DNA of 46,582 nt, from contig JAUXTH010000106.1 in assembly GCA_030679035.1 (NCBI GenBank), positions 1-46,582 on the forward strand, given 5' to 3'. The notes below the pieces were generated by a model. That model searched no databases and was not told the origin of the DNA. It worked only from the letters and a program-made list of their open reading frames with translations. A program made the position numbers and the translations under genes. Positions 8,234 to 15,488 of the stretch are shown here, one piece after another; position 1 is the stretch's first letter; each line of letters starts with the position of its first letter. Source of the DNA: Methylobacter sp. (lineage in GTDB: Bacteria; Pseudomonadota; Gammaproteobacteria; Methylococcales; Methylomonadaceae).

Positions 8234-9112
8234 ATGGATCGCCGTCAATTTACTAAGCTGGCCTTATTGGGAGGCGGCATTGCGCCTTTCCTGTCGGGCT
8301 GCCAATCGCTTGCCAAACTCCAAGCGTCGAATGCCGGGCAGACAACAGCATCCACCCATTTAAGTAAAGATGAGGCGGAATCAATGTCCCGCAAAGCTCA
8401 CGAAGCACTTATGGGCCTTAAAGAAGACGGTTTTAAGATGATGGGCGATGAGCATATTGCCATGCTCTTATACCCTGGCTTTGCCGCGCTGGATCTGGTC
8501 GGCCCTCAATACCTGTTTGCCGCAATGATGGGGGCAAAGATCTACTTAATTTCCCCCACCGACGACCTGAAGCCGGTGACCAGCGGCGAGGGCCTGGCGA
8601 TTGTGCCGACCCATACCCCAAGCGAATGTCCAGAAGCCCTGGATATTCTCTTTGTACCCGGCGGCGCCAACGGCACGCTGGAGGCGATGAAGAACGCTAA
8701 ATTGATCGACTTCATAGCCGGCAAGGCGGCTGCTTCCAGATACCTGACCAGCGTTTGCACCGGCAGTTTGCTGCTGGGCAAAGCAGGTTTATTGAAAGGA
8801 AAAAAAGCCACGTCTCATTGGACTACGTTGGAGCTATTAGCGGAATTTGGCGCCATCCCCGTAAAACAGCGCGTGGTCTGGGACGGCAAATTGATTACCG
8901 GCGGCGGCGTAACCGCAGGCATTGATTTCGGGTTACAAATTGTTGCCGCACTGCGCGGAAAAACGTATGCCAAAACGATTCAGCTTCTGGCAGAGTACGA
9001 TCCGGCCCCGCCTTATGATTCGGGTTCACCTGAAAAGGCTGATTCATTCGTCAGAGACAATCTTAAAGGCATAATGACACCTTTGGTCGAGAATTTTAGA
9101 CTGGCAATTTAA
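8234..9112 (+). CDS. DJ-1/PfpI-superfamily lipoprotein, isonitrile hydratase-like
   Basis: This 292-residue protein begins MDRRQFTKLALLGGG, a twin-arginine motif, and runs into a lipobox LSGC (Cys23), so it is probably a Tat-exported lipoprotein. After a linker, residues 74-270 form a DJ-1/PfpI class I glutamine amidotransferase-like fold: IAMLLYPGFAALDLVGPQYLF, DILFVPGG, then the nucleophile elbow SVCTGSLLLGKAGLLKGKKATSHW with Cys175, and ITGGGVTAGIDFGLQIV. That arrangement matches isonitrile (cyclohexyl-isocyanide) hydratase and AraC-GATase1 domains. It lies 10 bp after the receptor and is probably co-transcribed with it. A periplasmic role in modifying or releasing the imported chelator is plausible, but this is inference. 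Confidence 0.85.
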   Translation: MDRRQFTKLALLGGGIAPFLSGCQSLAKLQASNAGQTTASTHLSKDEAESMSRKAHEALMGLKEDGFKMMGDEHIAMLLYPGFAALDLVGPQYLFAAMMGAKIYLISPTDDLKPVTSGEGLAIVPTHTPSECPEALDILFVPGGANGTLEAMKNAKLIDFIAGKAAASRYLTSVCTGSLLLGKAGLLKGKKATSHWTTLELLAEFGAIPVKQRVVWDGKLITGGGVTAGIDFGLQIVAALRGKTYAKTIQLLAEYDPAPPYDSGSPEKADSFVRDNLKGIMTPLVENFRLAI

Positions 9113-9292
9113 TGGGTCAATCACCTGTGCGGGTCGGGATTTACACTTTCGCCCCTGTTAAATACTATAACTATGATTTTTATTAGTAACAAAATATGCT
9201 TAAAACCGGCAATTGCAGCTGGCATGGACACCGGATAAACTGACATCCTGTTTGCCGATGACCAACACACTTGGTCACCCCTAACTATTTTA

Positions 9293-10034
9293 ATGATAAG
9301 ACGACTATTTTTTACCGCGACAGATGTCAGCACGGTGGTGGTAGGGCTGTCCGGCGCCTTATTGATGATCTCGGTGCTGACCGGCGTGATAGTTTGGTGG
9401 CCCGTTGACCGGGCGCTGGCGGCAGGCCTTGGCCGTCAAGCCCAAGTCTGGCAGCGTCCGGTTTAATTACGATCTGCACAAAGTCTCCGGTTTTTATCCC
9501 GCGCTGGTGCTGCTGCCGGTGTTGTTTTCCGGAGTTTACATGGTGCTGCCGCATCAGGTGGTGCCGGTGCTGGAACTGTTTTCGCCGGTGACTTACCGCT
9601 ATTGGTTCCATTCCACGCCGCCGGTCGGTAATACCCAAGCCATCGGTATGGATCAAGCGGTCGAGATCGCTAGGCAACGCTATCCGACCGGTCGACCGCA
9701 TTTTATTTACGGTGCCCCAGTACCCACAAAAACCTATACGGTATGCCTAAATGGCGTCGATGCGCCCGGTAGCTGGTTGCAGCGGCGCTGTGTGGTGATG
9801 GATCGATACACCGGCAAAATACTGGATGTGGACGATCCAACCACCGGCACGGCAGGTGAAGTGTTCACGCATTGGCAATGGCCGTTACATTCCGGCCAAG
9901 CTTTCGGCATGACTGGGCGCATTCTGGTGTTTTTATCCGGTCTTGCCTGCCCGCTGTTATTCGTTACCGGCGTGATTCGCTGGTTGCAAAAACGCAAGGC
10001 GAACAAATTAAAAACTATGAAAAACTTGCTGTAA
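9293..10034 (+). pseudogene. Truncated and frameshifted PepSY TM-helix protein
   Basis: The sequence is a second PepSY-associated membrane protein in pieces. One frame gives a TM segment (GLSGALLMISVLTGVIVWWP, up to about 9403). The match then continues in the next frame from 9405 (LTGRWRQALAVKPKSGSVRFNYDLHKVSGFYPALVLLPVLFSGVYM ... WPLHSGQAFGMTGRILVFLSGLACPLLFVTGVIRWLQKRKA). An extra C in the CCC at 9401-9403 explains the shift. Relative to the intact paralogue at 2060-3319 about 190 N-terminal residues are also missing, with nothing similar in 9113-9292. It follows the receptor and PfpI-like gene, so it was probably the inner-membrane partner of that system. A single-base sequencing error could explain the frameshift but not the missing N-terminus. 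Confidence 0.82.
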
Positions 10035-10120
10035 CTTTTTTAAGAATGTTCATTAATTATGAACAAACGAGTGCCTAATTGGGTTATTTGTAATTTTTTT
10101 ATTTTTCAGGTGAGGATTTC

Positions 10121-10327
10121 TTGCCGCTGAAACGTCTTATAGGTGAAGCTCGAAATTATTCGTTATTTTGTCTTCCAGAGTTAGCCGCTAAATCAGGCGC
10201 GACAGATTTGGAGCTTCATTGTCTCTCTCGATATATCGTCAGGTACGACGTTAGGATTCCAGGGATGGATTTTTTAAATTCAATACCGTGTTTTGGTTTT
10301 TTTGAAAGGTTCGATTCGGACTATTGA
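10121..10327 (+). CDS. Possible small hypothetical protein
   Basis: This open frame of 68 codons starts with TTG 9 bp after a good Shine-Dalgarno-like GGTGAGGAT. The product (MPLKRLIGEARNYSLFCLPELAAKSG...) matches no family I recognise. It contains no signal peptide or motif. The surrounding stretch 10035-10505 holds no other gene; it includes a GGTTTA/TAAACC hairpin at 10349-10366 and a second copy of the GGTGAGGATTT string at 10411. It may not be translated. Confidence 0.25.
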   Translation: MPLKRLIGEARNYSLFCLPELAAKSGATDLELHCLSRYIVRYDVRIPGMDFLNSIPCFGFFERFDSDY

Positions 10328-10505
10328 GTGTGATGATTGAAGGTTGAGCACATTCCGGTTTACAGGAATAAACCCGTTTATTGATTGTAATCGAAAAAAT
10401 ATTCAATGCCGGGTGAGGATTTATGGCGCCTAATTCGTCTTCTTATTTAAGTCGAAGTTGTTAGTGACTGGTGCTGAAATGAACTATCTAAGTAAGGAAG
10501 TGGAT

Positions 10506-10772
10506 ATGAAAACATTAGAACTTGTACAAAAGCATAAGAGTGTAAAAATCCCTGCAAAGACGCCTAAAAACCGCAGTGTCAAGAAGGATGATGATTTGAT
10601 TGATTTATTTCCTTTGCCGAAATATTTTCAGGTGCATTTTCAGCATGTTCATGAAAATACGCATGATCTTCAGGGTGAACTGATCCAGCTTAAACAATAT
10701 GTGGCTAGAGTCGATGAAAAACTTGAGCGCCTGATGTCGCTTTTAGGCCGTCTTCCCGAGCATGCGCTCTGA
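10506..10772 (+). CDS. Small hypothetical protein with C-terminal coiled coil
   Basis: A likely 88-residue cytoplasmic protein beginning MKTLELVQKHKSVKIPAKTPKNRSVKKDDDLIDLFPLPKYFQ. I chose ATG 10506 because of an AAGGAAG ribosome-binding site about 7 bp upstream; longer starts at 10458 and 10479 lack one. The first third is rich in Lys, then comes an acidic DDDLIDLFPLP stretch. The last 45 residues (DLQGELIQLKQYVARVDEKLERLMSLLGRL) have heptad-like hydrophobics, suggesting a coiled coil. I do not recognise the family. It precedes tonB by about 190 bp on the same strand. Confidence 0.55.
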   Translation: MKTLELVQKHKSVKIPAKTPKNRSVKKDDDLIDLFPLPKYFQVHFQHVHENTHDLQGELIQLKQYVARVDEKLERLMSLLGRLPEHAL

Positions 10773-10827
10773 TGGGTAACGGCGTATTATTCGATAGCTT
10801 GGCTAGCTGAAGAAATAATAAAGAGAC

Positions 10828-10925
10828 TTAAGGTTGCTCCGGCAGTGCGAACCGAAGGTCTGTAAAAGTGACGACATAGTGCCCGGTTACCGGCTCGCAG
10901 TTAACCGGCGAGTTAGGAGGACCAG
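10828..10925 (+). other. GC-rich potentially structured RNA leader before tonB
   Basis: The stretch before tonB is unlike the AT-rich DNA around it and can fold. CCGGTTA and TAACCGG pair around the sequence at about 10879-10904, CTCGC and GCGAG pair locally, and GGTC near 10857 can pair with GACC near 10919 to close the whole. No riboswitch class fits by eye. It could be a tonB-operon leader structure or the remnant of a repeat. The call is structural only. Confidence 0.3.
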
Positions 10926-10966
10926 CTTATAAGCGTTATAAACGATAATTGGAAGACGATTTTTCT

Positions 10967-11758
10967 ATGTATTTATTTAAAAGCCACGAAGGCGGCCTGC
11001 CAGTTCAGAATTTAACGCCTTTCGGTGGCATAGCGATCACGATGAGCCAAAAAATGCGGTCGCTGTTCGAAGCCTTAGCCGGTGAAGAAGAACCGCGTTT
11101 TATCGGTGAGTTATTATTGACGTTAGTGCTGGTGTCGCATCTATGGGCTTTTCTTTGGCTGTTGCAACCTGCCGAAGCCGTTACCATGGCCCAACCGATG
11201 ATAATGGAAGTGTCGCTGGTTTCTGCGCCTAGTCAACAAGCTGCTGCTGCGCCGATTGCACAACCCAAACCGGTGGAACCGAAAAAACCGCCCGAAAAAA
11301 AGCCGGTCAAGCCAAAGAAGCCGGTTACCCGCAAACAGATGGAACTGCCAAAACCATTGGCTATGGCCGATGAACTGCTGCCTGCGCCGTCAAAGACTGA
11401 ATCTGCGCTGGCTCCCGCAACGACCAGCGCCGCCGCAAATGTAGCAAGCAAGGTGACGGCAGATACCGCGCACTTTACCGAAGCGAATTTCAACGCTAAT
11501 TACGGCTCCAATCCCAAACCGAAATATCCCGGCGTTGCCACCAGCCGAGGCTGGGAGGGTACGGTGCGGCTGCTGGTGAAAGTGACTGCCGAAGGCGATA
11601 GCGAGGAAGTCACCGTGCAACGCAGCAGCGGCTACGACGTGCTCGACGAAGCGGCTATCGAAGCAGTCGAAAAATGGAAATTTATTCCCGCCAAACGAGG
11701 CGACACGCCGGTGTCCAGTTCGGTAGTCGTACCTATTAATTTTGTTTTGAACAACTAA
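10967..11758 (+). CDS. tonB: TonB energy-transducing protein
   Basis: This TonB links the proton motive force from ExbB-ExbD to outer-membrane receptors. An N-terminal region of about 50 residues precedes one TM helix (FIGELLLTLVLVSHLWAFLWLLQP). A Pro/Lys-rich periplasmic spacer follows (QPKPVEPKKPPEKKPVKPKKPVTRKQ), and then the C-terminal TonB domain (NPKPKYPGVATSRGWEGTVRLLVKVTAEGDSEEVTVQRSSGYDVLDEAAIEAVEKWKFIPAK). ATG 10967 gives 264 residues and has GGAAG upstream; a TTG at 10949 would add six. The cytoplasmic N-terminus is longer than in classical TonB. It is first of tonB-exbB-exbD, with exbB 14 bp downstream. Confidence 0.93.
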   Translation: MYLFKSHEGGLPVQNLTPFGGIAITMSQKMRSLFEALAGEEEPRFIGELLLTLVLVSHLWAFLWLLQPAEAVTMAQPMIMEVSLVSAPSQQAAAAPIAQPKPVEPKKPPEKKPVKPKKPVTRKQMELPKPLAMADELLPAPSKTESALAPATTSAAANVASKVTADTAHFTEANFNANYGSNPKPKYPGVATSRGWEGTVRLLVKVTAEGDSEEVTVQRSSGYDVLDEAAIEAVEKWKFIPAKRGDTPVSSSVVVPINFVLNN

Positions 11759-11772
11759 AAGAGGAGATCTTA

Positions 11773-12429
11773 ATGCCCTATCATATTGAGCCGAAAGTTA
11801 TCATCGACGGCACCTTGTACACACTGCTGGCTTTCTCGGTGGCGACCTGGACGGTGATTCTTTTTAAAATCTGGGAGTTTGCCAATAACAGTTATCGCAA
11901 CCGGCGTTTTAACGAGATGTTCTGGGATGCATCCGACCTGACGCAAGCGGAATCAGTGCCCTTAGATACTGCCATCGGCCCGCAGTCTCGAATCGCACAG
12001 CAGGGTTTTGCCTGGCTGAATGAAAGCAGGGGCACAGATGGCAAGCAGCTTAAACATATCGGCTCTCCGGCCGAATTGCTGGAACAGTCGCTGCTGGTGC
12101 AAATGCAGAAGGAACAACACCTGATGGAAAGCGGCTTGACTATGCTCGCCAGTATCGGCAGCACTGCGCCGTTCGTCGGCCTGTTCGGCACGGTGTTGGG
12201 CATCATGCATGCGATGCATGAGATTACCGCCAGCGGTTCGACCAGCCTGGATGTGGTCGCAGGACCGATCGGCGATGCGCTGGTCGCCACTGCAATCGGT
12301 ATCGCGGTCGCCGTGCCCGCTGTGTTGGCGTATAACTTTTTCCTGCGTGGGGTCAAACAGCAACGCGCCGGGCTGGAAAATTTTGTCGCCAGTTTCCTGC
12401 ATATCGCCTTAAGTACGGACAAGGTATAA
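11773..12429 (+). CDS. exbB: ExbB proton-channel subunit
   Basis: This 218-residue MotA/TolQ/ExbB family protein has TM1 near the N-terminus (VIIDGTLYTLLAFSVATWTVILFKIWEF). A cytoplasmic loop follows, then TM2 (LTMLASIGSTAPFVGLFGTVLGIMHAM) and TM3 (VVAGPIGDALVATAIGIAVAVPAVLAYNFFL). It carries the family signature GLFGTVLGI and the conserved Thr/Glu-lined helices. With ExbD it forms the inner-membrane proton channel that energises TonB. A GAGGAG ribosome-binding site precedes the ATG, and exbD follows after 2 bp, so translation is coupled. Confidence 0.95.
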   Translation: MPYHIEPKVIIDGTLYTLLAFSVATWTVILFKIWEFANNSYRNRRFNEMFWDASDLTQAESVPLDTAIGPQSRIAQQGFAWLNESRGTDGKQLKHIGSPAELLEQSLLVQMQKEQHLMESGLTMLASIGSTAPFVGLFGTVLGIMHAMHEITASGSTSLDVVAGPIGDALVATAIGIAVAVPAVLAYNFFLRGVKQQRAGLENFVASFLHIALSTDKV

Positions 12430-12431
12430 AC

Positions 12432-12842
12432 ATGGCTTTTAAACCGCAATCGGAAGACGAAGGAGCGATGAGCGAGATTAACGTCACGCCGCTGGTCGAT
12501 GTGATGTTGGTGCTGGTGATTATTTTACTGGTGACCGCGCCGCTGCTCACTCAATCGGTGCATGTGACCCTGCCGAAAACCGCCGAGACCACGGCGGATG
12601 TTAAGGAGCAGCCGTTGCAGCTCGGTGTTGATGCACAAGGGACTATAACACTGAACAAACTGCCGCAGGCCGATCTGGCAGCCCTGGAGACGGCTTTGAA
12701 GGATGAGCTTTCAAGGAACCCGGAAATTGGCCTGCATTTATATGCCGATCAAGCTGTCGTTTATGCAAAAGTCGCTGAAGTCATGGCAACCGTTCAACAT
12801 TCCGGGATTGCCAAAATAGCCTTTGTGACTGTGGAACAATAA
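12432..12842 (+). CDS. exbD: ExbD proton-channel subunit
   Basis: This 136-residue ExbD/TolR protein has a short cytoplasmic N-terminus (MAFKPQSEDEGAMSEINVTPLVDVMLVLVIILLVTAPLL) containing the single TM helix. The conserved proton-carrying Asp is in the INVTPLVDVMLVL motif. A periplasmic domain (AQGTITLNKLPQADLAALETALKDEL...LYADQAVVYAKVAEVMATVQHSGIAKIAFVTVEQ) contacts TonB. It completes the tonB-exbB-exbD unit. The next gene, an efflux outer-membrane factor, begins one base after the stop. Confidence 0.95.
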   Translation: MAFKPQSEDEGAMSEINVTPLVDVMLVLVIILLVTAPLLTQSVHVTLPKTAETTADVKEQPLQLGVDAQGTITLNKLPQADLAALETALKDELSRNPEIGLHLYADQAVVYAKVAEVMATVQHSGIAKIAFVTVEQ

Positions 12843-12843
12843 T

Positions 12844-14232
12844 TTGCCTGGCCGGATTTGCAATACTGCCGCCGTAACGGCAGCGACCTTACGCACGCTA
12901 AGCTGTACGGCCATTTTGCTTGCGGCATGCGCTACGGCGCCGGAGCGGGATGCCATCAGCATGACGAAATCGCCGCCTCAATGGTCAACAGTCCAGCCTT
13001 CCAATACCCCAATCACTGCACAATGGCTAAGTTCTTTTGCCGATACAGCGCTAAGCGCATTAGTGCAAGACGCACTGAACAATAACTACGACCTGAAAGC
13101 CGCCGCCGCACGAGTGGATTCAGCGCGAGAACAGGCGCGTATCAATGGCTCCCTACGGTGGCCGCAATTATTTTTTGCATCAGGATACCGGCGCAGTAAC
13201 GACTTAACGGCTGGCGAAACAGGCGCGTTTGACGCGCTGTTCACGATGAGCTGGGAAATCGATGTCTGGGGACGCATCAAGGCAGCCCAACAAGCAACCG
13301 CGCAGGAAGCCGAAGCCGTGGCTGCCGATTATCACAGCGCCAGACTGTCTTTGGGGGCGCGCACGGCGCAAAGCTATTTTGAGCTGATCGAGGCCAATCT
13401 TCAGGCCGAGGTAGCCGAGCAATCGATCAAGGATCGGCGCACTATCGTCGAACTGGTGCGCGGCCGGTTTGCCAGGGGCCTGACACGCGGCCTGGATTTG
13501 CGCCTGGTGCTTACCGATCTGGCGAATGCCGAAGCGCAACTTGCCAGCTCGCGTAACCGGGTGCAGATCGTCACGCGCAGGCTGGAAGTGTTGCTGGGTC
13601 GCTATCCGGGCAATAGTTTAAAAAAGATTTCAGCTTTGCCGGAGCCGCCGACCGTTTTATCCGCGGGCTTGCCCTCGGAACTGCTGGCGCGGCGGCCCGA
13701 CCTGATCGCCGCGTTGTCACGGCTACAAGCTGCGGATTCCCGTGTGGAAAGCGCGAAGAAAACCCTGTTGCCCCGGATAACCCTGACTGCCGTAGGCGGC
13801 ACCAGCAGCCCGGCTTTGACAGAGCTGATCGATCCCCGCGCAGTAGCCTGGAACTTAGCCATGGGATTGGTGCAACCCATTTTTACCGGCGGTCGCCTGA
13901 AAGCGGGAATACGCTTGAATGAGGCGCGCACCGAAGAAGCCTTTAACCAATATCAAAGCGTCGCGCTTAACGCCTTTCGCGAAGTGGAGCAAGCGCTGGC
14001 TGCCGAACAATGGCTTAGGGAACAGGAGCACGCGCTCAAGGAAGCGGTGGAGCAAACCCAAGCCAGCCGCAAGCTCGCGGTCTATTCGTACCGGCAGGGC
14101 CTGATCGAAATTCTCACTCTGCTGGACAGCTACCGCAGCACGCTGAATGCCCAAAGCGCGCATCTTTCCGTGCAACGGCAATTGCTCAGCAATCGTATTG
14201 ATCTTTATCTGGCCTTGGGTGGCGGTGTTTGA
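12844..14232 (+). CDS. RND efflux outer-membrane lipoprotein (NodT family)
   Basis: This 462-residue TolC/OprM-like outer-membrane factor has a lipoprotein signal with lipobox LLAAC (Cys29). It contains two outer-membrane efflux repeats, including DALNNNYDLKAAAARVDSAREQARINGSLRWPQL, SWEIDVWGRIKAAQQ and PSELLARRPDLIAALSRLQAADSRVESAKKTLLPRITL. The trimer forms the exit duct of a tripartite pump. The start is TTG 12844, one base after the exbD stop, and no other start preserves the signal peptide. The stop overlaps the next gene in TGATG (14230-14234). This continuity puts the pump in one transcript with tonB-exbBD, suggesting export linked to metallophore traffic. Confidence 0.92.
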   Translation: MPGRICNTAAVTAATLRTLSCTAILLAACATAPERDAISMTKSPPQWSTVQPSNTPITAQWLSSFADTALSALVQDALNNNYDLKAAAARVDSAREQARINGSLRWPQLFFASGYRRSNDLTAGETGAFDALFTMSWEIDVWGRIKAAQQATAQEAEAVAADYHSARLSLGARTAQSYFELIEANLQAEVAEQSIKDRRTIVELVRGRFARGLTRGLDLRLVLTDLANAEAQLASSRNRVQIVTRRLEVLLGRYPGNSLKKISALPEPPTVLSAGLPSELLARRPDLIAALSRLQAADSRVESAKKTLLPRITLTAVGGTSSPALTELIDPRAVAWNLAMGLVQPIFTGGRLKAGIRLNEARTEEAFNQYQSVALNAFREVEQALAAEQWLREQEHALKEAVEQTQASRKLAVYSYRQGLIEILTLLDSYRSTLNAQSAHLSVQRQLLSNRIDLYLALGGGV

Positions 14233-15386
14233 TGATTGAAAAAAACCGGTTGAAAATCCTCCTGCCTATTGCGCTGTTGCTGGCCGGCATCGCTAGTGCC
14301 TGGGCTGTCATTGCCACGCGTCCGCAAATGGTGTTGCAAGCGCCGCCCCTTGAAGCGCCGCTGGTTACCGTTATTCAGGCCGAACCGCAAACGCTCCGGC
14401 TTAATGTGCATTCTCAAGGCGTGGTCACGCCGCGCAATGAAATCGATTTGATACCGGAAGTTTCAGGAAAAGTCGTCCAGCTTCACCCTGATTTTGTCAC
14501 CGGCGGTTTTTTTGCCCGCAATGACTTGTTGGTGTCCATCGATCCTCGCGATTATGACTACGCTATCGCCCAGGCCCAGGCACAAATTGCCGAAGCCAAA
14601 CGTCAGCTGGCGATGGAAGAAGCCCAGGCCGACCAGGCGCATAATGAATGGCAAGCTTTGGGCGAAGGAGCCGCCACGCCGCTGGCGATGCGTGAGCCGC
14701 AGCTGGCCGAAGCCCGCGCCAAACTAAAAGCCGCCGAAGCCAACCTGCTGCAAGCTCAAATCAAACGCAGTCGCTGCGAATTGCGCGCGCCTTTTACCGG
14801 ACGCTTACAGACCAAACTCGTGGGCTTGGGTCAAACCATCCAATCCGGCGAAAAACTTGCACACATCTATTCTACCGATCTTGCCGAAATCAGGTTGCCG
14901 TTACCGACCGACCAGCTGGCCTATCTCGATTTGCCGCTGGGATCAGGAGGAGGGCAGTGCGGTGCCTGCCTTAAAGTCACGCTCACCGCCGATTTCGCAG
15001 GAGCCTTGCAAACCTGGGAAGGCCACATCGTGCGTAGCGAAGGAAAACTGGATGATGCCACCGGCGTGCTCTATGTGGTCGCCGAAGTAGTCAACCCCTA
15101 CACGCAAAAAATCGAGCATCCGCCACTGCTGGCCGGACTGTTTGTACAGGCGCTGGTACAGGGAAAAGAGCTGCAAAACCTGTTTGTGCTGCCCCAAGTT
15201 GCAATCAATGCCTCCCAGCAGGCGTTGGTGGTCGATGCCGATCTGCGACTGCACATTCGCCATCTTGACGTGCTGCGCAATGAGCCGGATCGTATTCTGG
15301 TTAAAGGCGGCCTGAATGCAGGCGACCGGATTGTGACCTCCGGTATCCATGTGCCGGTGGAAGGCATGAAAGTCAGAATCGAATGA
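14232..15386 (+). CDS. RND efflux periplasmic adaptor (membrane fusion protein)
   Basis: The 384-residue adaptor starts at ATG 14232, overlapping the outer-membrane factor stop. An N-terminal membrane anchor (LKILLPIALLLAGIASAWAVIA) precedes the barrel-sandwich half-motif (RLNVHSQGVVTPRNEIDLIPEVSGKVVQLHPDFVTGGFFARNDLLVSIDPRDYDYAIAQAQ). A coiled-coil hairpin rich in Ala/Glu/Gln follows, then the second half-motif (ELRAPFTGRLQTKLVGLGQTIQSGEKLAHIY) and a C-terminal membrane-proximal domain (GGLNAGDRIVTSGIHVPVEGMKVRIE). It bridges the permease and the outer-membrane duct. The substrate is not revealed by the sequence. Confidence 0.93.
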   Translation: MIEKNRLKILLPIALLLAGIASAWAVIATRPQMVLQAPPLEAPLVTVIQAEPQTLRLNVHSQGVVTPRNEIDLIPEVSGKVVQLHPDFVTGGFFARNDLLVSIDPRDYDYAIAQAQAQIAEAKRQLAMEEAQADQAHNEWQALGEGAATPLAMREPQLAEARAKLKAAEANLLQAQIKRSRCELRAPFTGRLQTKLVGLGQTIQSGEKLAHIYSTDLAEIRLPLPTDQLAYLDLPLGSGGGQCGACLKVTLTADFAGALQTWEGHIVRSEGKLDDATGVLYVVAEVVNPYTQKIEHPPLLAGLFVQALVQGKELQNLFVLPQVAINASQQALVVDADLRLHIRHLDVLRNEPDRILVKGGLNAGDRIVTSGIHVPVEGMKVRIE

Positions 15387-15390
15387 TTGA

Positions 15391-15453
15391 GGTGCAAGGT
15401 AAAAGGTTCAAGGCGAAAAAAACCTAAGCTTCAACACGGCCGCCTTGCACCTT
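15391..15453. repeat. Hairpin-forming repeat between adaptor and permease genes
   Basis: AGGTGCAAGG at 15391-15400 pairs perfectly with CCTTGCACCT at 15444-15453, with purine-rich AAGGTTCAAGGCG text inside. A related A/G-rich hairpin lies at 43645-43737. It may partly terminate transcription and so lower permease expression relative to the adaptor, or simply be a dispersed palindromic repeat. Confidence 0.5.
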
Positions 15454-15488
15454 TGTATTCTATTTTTCTAGCTGCTGAGTAAGTTACG

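Noticed and set aside
10828-10925. Group II intron fragment (GTGCGA and CCGAAGGTCTG strings)
   Set aside because: No domain V, no reverse transcriptase and no exon junction are visible; kept only as an unexplained structure.
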